Positions 4,089 through 6,543 of a stretch of 6,543 nucleotides of DNA are shown piece by piece; position 1 is the first letter of the stretch, and each line of letters opens with the position of its first letter. The DNA is from Bacteroidota bacterium. Lineage in GTDB: Bacteria > Bacteroidota > Bacteroidia > Bacteroidales > Dysgonomonadaceae. The position numbers were made by a program, and so were the translations under genes. The stretch covers positions 1-6,543 of the forward strand of contig JAEZZZ010000130.1 of NCBI GenBank assembly GCA_023418255.1, written 5' to 3'. The notes beneath the pieces are model-generated. The model did no database searches. It worked only from the letters and a program-made list of their open reading frames with translations, and was not told the origin of the DNA.

Positions 4089-5789
4089 ATGAAAAGAAAA
4101 CCACTTTTATTTGTTTTTTTATCCTCTGTATGGTTCATTCTGAATATTGTGCAGGCACTATTTACTGAAATTGGTAACGACGAAGCATACTACTGGGTTT
4201 ATTCACAAAACTTGGACTGGGGATATTTTGACCACCCACCGCTGATTGCCTTGATAATAAAATGTGGCACCATGCTCTTCGGCCAAACGACATTTGGAGT
4301 CCGATTTTTTGTGACTCTGTCTCAGTTTCTATTTCTGTGGATACTGTTTAAATTAGTAAATATTCCCCGCACGACTCAAAACATTATCCTCTTTTTTATC
4401 ATCTCATTTTCGGTTGTGATGCTTCAGGCCTATGGTTTTGTGGCAACTCCGGATGTGCCGCTATTGCTTTTTACGGCTCTTTTTCTTTGGAGTTTCAAAT
4501 ATTATGCTGACACCGATTATTCTTGGCAAGGCGCCTTGTGGTTGTCCGTATGCATGGCGGCATTGATGTATAGTAAATATCACGGCGCGCTCATCATCTT
4601 CTTTGTGTTGCTGTCCGATTTAAAACTATTTCGAAAAAAGAGTTTCTACCTCTCCGTATTATTTGCAATGGTGCTTTTCTTGCCTCACATTTTGTGGCAA
4701 ATTAATCACGCGTTTCCCTCTCTTCAGTACCACTTGGTTGACCGGTCTAAGCCATTTAAATGGTTCAATTTCGTAGATTTCGCACTCAATCAATTTCCCG
4801 TATTTAATCCGTTTACGCTTCCGGCAGCAATTTACGTCATTTTTCATCGAAAAAACAGATCTCCTTTCGAACGCAGCTTAAAATTTTTATTCGTCGGATT
4901 TATCCTGTTTTTCACATTTTGGAATTTTAAAAGTCGTGTAGAACCACATTGGACAATTGCAGCTGCCATTCCAATGATTATTTTGATGGTACGTGAAGCA
5001 TCGCAAAACATCAAGCTGAAACGCTATGTGACGCGTATAATGGCGCCCTCGCTGCTGCTGCTGATACTGATGCGATTTTTTCTGATTTTTGATATACTGC
5101 CCATTCCCACAGAGTGGCATGGCGATAAACAGAGAGTTGCCGATTTAAAAACTTATGCCAAAGACCGCCCGGTGGTCTATTTGCGTGGGTTTCAGATGCC
5201 TTCAAAATATCGCTTCTATACTGCAAATTCGTCAGGCGATGCCTCTTGTGTCGGGGTGCTTAATTATCGCCACACTCAATATGATTTCTGGCGCTTTGAT
5301 GAAGCCTATTGGGACAAAGCAGTCGTTATAAATTTGCGAGGAGACACGCCGGCTGAAAATTTGGTCCGCATAAATAAAAATGATTTTTATCTGCTTCCGG
5401 TAGAACACTATCAACCCTACAAAAGGCTTAAAGTCAAACCGGCAAGTAAGGGCTCTATTGCTCTAAAAACGGGACAACATGCCTCTTTGCCAATAACAAT
5501 CGAAAATCCTTATGACAAAACATTTCACATCAATCATCCGGAAATGCCTTTGCAAATATATCTTGTAACCGATGTAAAAATAGATGGTAAATGGCAGCAA
5601 AAAGCAATAAAAGTGAGCGCGCGTTTTGATAAAGAACAGATCGTGGCAAAAGAGACTGTTGGCGCCGAAATAGAATTTACGGTTCCCGGTTTTCTGACAG
5701 GAACACATCACCTGCTTTTTGCGGCCGGCACTCCTTTGCTCTATCCCGCGTCTCTCGAAAAACCGATTGAAATAGATTTTCAGAAATGA
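4089..5789 (+). CDS. GT-C glycosyltransferase, ArnT/PMT_2 type (566 aa)
   Basis: A polytopic membrane glycosyltransferase of the GT-C fold (PMT_2/ArnT-like, GT39/GT83 clan) that uses a polyprenyl-phosphate sugar and acts on the periplasmic side. Landmarks: first helix 5-25; NDEAYYW (30-36) in the first outer loop, with the Asp-Glu pair that is catalytic in this fold; YFDHPPL (46-52); TPDVPLLLF (120-128); SKYHG (162-166); LPHILWQINHAFPSLQYHL (198-216); and EPHWTIAAAIP (285-295). About ten hydrophobic segments end near residue 335. The rest is soluble: an alpha/beta part (about 345-445), then a beta-rich part (about 455-566) with ITIENPYDKTF and FTVPGFLTGTHHLLF. It overlaps the GtrA-like gene by ATGA, so the two are translationally coupled. 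The acceptor (lipid A, O-antigen, capsule or protein glycan) cannot be told. The ATG at 4089 follows the promoter directly; no Shine-Dalgarno site is evident. Confidence 0.88.
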   Translation: MKRKPLLFVFLSSVWFILNIVQALFTEIGNDEAYYWVYSQNLDWGYFDHPPLIALIIKCGTMLFGQTTFGVRFFVTLSQFLFLWILFKLVNIPRTTQNIILFFIISFSVVMLQAYGFVATPDVPLLLFTALFLWSFKYYADTDYSWQGALWLSVCMAALMYSKYHGALIIFFVLLSDLKLFRKKSFYLSVLFAMVLFLPHILWQINHAFPSLQYHLVDRSKPFKWFNFVDFALNQFPVFNPFTLPAAIYVIFHRKNRSPFERSLKFLFVGFILFFTFWNFKSRVEPHWTIAAAIPMIILMVREASQNIKLKRYVTRIMAPSLLLLILMRFFLIFDILPIPTEWHGDKQRVADLKTYAKDRPVVYLRGFQMPSKYRFYTANSSGDASCVGVLNYRHTQYDFWRFDEAYWDKAVVINLRGDTPAENLVRINKNDFYLLPVEHYQPYKRLKVKPASKGSIALKTGQHASLPITIENPYDKTFHINHPEMPLQIYLVTDVKIDGKWQQKAIKVSARFDKEQIVAKETVGAEIEFTVPGFLTGTHHLLFAAGTPLLYPASLEKPIEIDFQK

Positions 5790-6172
5790 TGAAGCTGGTC
5801 TTTAAATTCATCAAATTTGGTTTCGTCGGACTGCTGGGAATGGGCGTTGACTTTTCTGTCACGTGGTTCTGCAAGGAGAAGCTACGGTGGAACAAGTTTG
5901 TAGCGAACTCGTTGGGTTTTATTGTAGCCGCCTCATCCAATTACATCTTTAATAGAGTATGGACTTTTCAGAGCGAAAATCCTCAGATTGCGGGTGAATA
6001 TGCCTCTTTTATACTCATTTCCGTTATAGGATTAGCATTGAATAATGGCATAATCTATCTCCTGAACGAAAAATTTAAGATGAATTTTTACGTCGCCAAA
6101 GTAGGCGCTATCGCCGTCGTGACAATATGGAATTTTGGCGCTAATTATATATTTACATTCAAACAATTGTAA
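5786..6172 (+). CDS. GtrA-family membrane protein (128 aa)
   Basis: A GtrA-like protein (Pfam GtrA/DPMS-associated family): a small, four-helix inner-membrane protein thought to help move undecaprenyl-phosphate-linked sugars across the membrane. Hallmarks: FIKFGFVGLLGMGVDF (8-23, helix 1), NSLGFIVAASSNYIFNRVWT (41-60, helix 2 with the conserved N-Y-F-NR-WTF pattern), a third helix at 74-93 with ISVIGLALNN (78-87), and KVGAIAVVTIWNFGANYIF (105-123, helix 4). Length is normal. The ATG at 5786 overlaps the upstream TGA (ATGA); a second ATG at 5789 is equally possible. Family members often sit beside a cytoplasmic GT2 enzyme that makes the lipid-linked sugar. None is visible here, so it would be supplied from elsewhere, while the upstream GT-C enzyme is the natural partner for transfer. 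No obvious terminator follows directly. Confidence 0.9.
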   Translation: MMKLVFKFIKFGFVGLLGMGVDFSVTWFCKEKLRWNKFVANSLGFIVAASSNYIFNRVWTFQSENPQIAGEYASFILISVIGLALNNGIIYLLNEKFKMNFYVAKVGAIAVVTIWNFGANYIFTFKQL

Positions 6173-6198
6173 GGTTGCAAAATATAGAAAATTTGACA

Positions 6199-6324
6199 AT
6201 GTAAGAGAGTTTCAAGATTATTCAAGCCGTGATTGACCAACGAAAACAAGAATATGAAAAAAACGGATTTTTTCTACTTTCCTGGGATGTTTTCCGGAAA
6301 ATAATTCAATATGAAAAAGGTTGA
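6199..6324 (+). pseudogene. Short gene remnant cut near an IS boundary
   Basis: A plus-strand frame reads like natural protein from 6205 to the TGA at 6322-6324 (pieces: FKIIQAVIDQRKQEYEKNG, FFLLSWDVFRKIIQYEKG). The only in-frame ATG, at 6199, is followed immediately by TAA; a GTG at 6229 could start a 31-residue product. The frame ends a few bases before the inverted repeat that I suspect marks the IS end near 6332. That suggests the 3' part was lost to the insertion. I do not recognise the family. Confidence 0.35.
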
Positions 6325-6331
6325 GTAGAAT

Positions 6332-6367
6332 CTGCTAAGAAGCATGAAAGGTGGTGCTTGTTAGCAG
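6332..6367. repeat. 13-bp inverted repeat (hairpin), one mismatch
   Basis: CTGCTAAGAAGCA (6332-6344) and TGCTTGTTAGCAG (6355-6367) pair at 12 of 13 positions around a 10-base loop. It lies about 60-100 bases beyond the stop of the right-edge transposase, inside or at the end of that element. On the plus strand a T-run follows only after another 10 bases, so it is not a textbook terminator. It may be the end of the IS or a transcription barrier in it. Confidence 0.55.
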
Positions 6368-6428
6368 GATGTGCTATTATTTTTTGCGAAAAGTGCAAGG
6401 TTTTTGTTGTCTTTACATTAGTCGCTCC

Positions 6429-6543
6429 TTAGAAATTCACATTTAGGTTAGGAAAGATTGAACATCTAGCTTGGAAAATGAACCTGAAAACAAAAAATAA
6501 AAACTCTTCTTTGAGTTTTTCCATCATTTTCTTCAAATTCCAC
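6429..6543 (-). CDS. C-terminus of an IS transposase entering from the right edge (partial)
   Basis: The minus-strand frame is open from the window edge to a TAA at 6431-6429 and gives 37 residues beginning WNLKKMMEKLKEEFLFFVFR. A Trp/Phe-Asn-Leu-x-Lys helix near the C-terminus followed by a Phe-rich basic tail is, from memory, how many Bacteroidetes IS5/IS1182-like DDE transposases end. The catalytic domain is outside the window. The orientation matches the transposase N-terminus at the left edge, and these could be copies of one element. Non-transposase origin cannot be excluded from 37 residues. Confidence 0.45.
   Translation of the reverse strand, partial: WNLKKMMEKLKEEFLFFVFRFIFQARCSIFPNLNVNF

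Noticed and set aside
43..6404. 11-bp direct repeat TGCAAGGTTTT at 43-53 and 6394-6404
   Set aside because: A repeat of this length is expected by chance in about 6.5 kb of AT-rich sequence, and the two sites occupy different positions relative to the transposase genes.
6499..6520. Terminator-like hairpin AAAAACTC / GAGTTTTT
   Set aside because: It lies inside the minus-strand transposase C-terminal frame and is better explained as coding sequence; the stem also has only three G-C pairs.
1..6543. CRISPR arrays, tRNA or rRNA genes, toxin-antitoxin pairs, defence genes
   Set aside because: No regularly spaced repeats, cloverleaf-like sequences or recognisable defence-family motifs were seen on either strand by eye.

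Overview
The window looks like DNA from a Bacteroidota (Bacteroidales-type) bacterium. It is AT-rich, most genes lack a clear Shine-Dalgarno sequence, and several genes are preceded by close matches to the Bacteroidetes sigma-ABfr -7 box (TAnnTTTG). The protein sequences also fit that group. Genus cannot be judged from the sequence alone.

Left edge (about 1-420): mobile-element debris. The first 38 bases read, on the minus strand, as the first codons of an insertion-sequence transposase running off the window, with a good promoter upstream. Next comes a truncated minus-strand IS3-family transposase C-terminus (277-420), overlapped by a perfect 30-bp palindrome plus ten T that looks like a plus-strand terminator. 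Positions 421-658 hold no convincing gene.

Middle (659-4088): a minus-strand conserved hypothetical protein (659-1393) and a divergent plus-strand five-helix membrane protein (1604-2248), each with a TAnnTTTG box in the shared 210-bp spacer. A promoter at 2323 and a long leader containing a 12-codon open frame then precede a small membrane-anchor reading frame (2483-2566), an unrecognised 102-residue frame (2638-2946), and an AcfC/PEB3-type periplasmic substrate-binding protein (2955-3707). The first two may be halves of one broken gene. No transporter permease or ATPase is present. Positions 3708-4088 hold only doubtful coding sequence and the promoter of the next gene.

Right part (4089-6172): a tight two-gene operon with an ATGA overlap. 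It encodes a polytopic GT-C glycosyltransferase (ArnT/PMT_2 type) and a GtrA-family membrane protein. This pair is typical of decorating cell-surface glycans: the GtrA-like protein is thought to help move an undecaprenyl-phosphate-linked sugar across the membrane, and the GT-C enzyme transfers it on the periplasmic side.

Right edge (6173-6543): a short gene remnant, a strong 13-bp hairpin, and the last 37 codons of a minus-strand transposase entering from beyond the window. Both window edges therefore lie inside insertion sequences in the same orientation, possibly copies of the same element. This would fit either a region flanked by two IS copies or a contig that broke at a repeat. I see no CRISPR array, tRNA, rRNA, toxin-antitoxin pair or recognisable defence system. 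The most unusual points are the orphan AcfC gene with its structured leader and broken upstream gene, and the paired IS ends.
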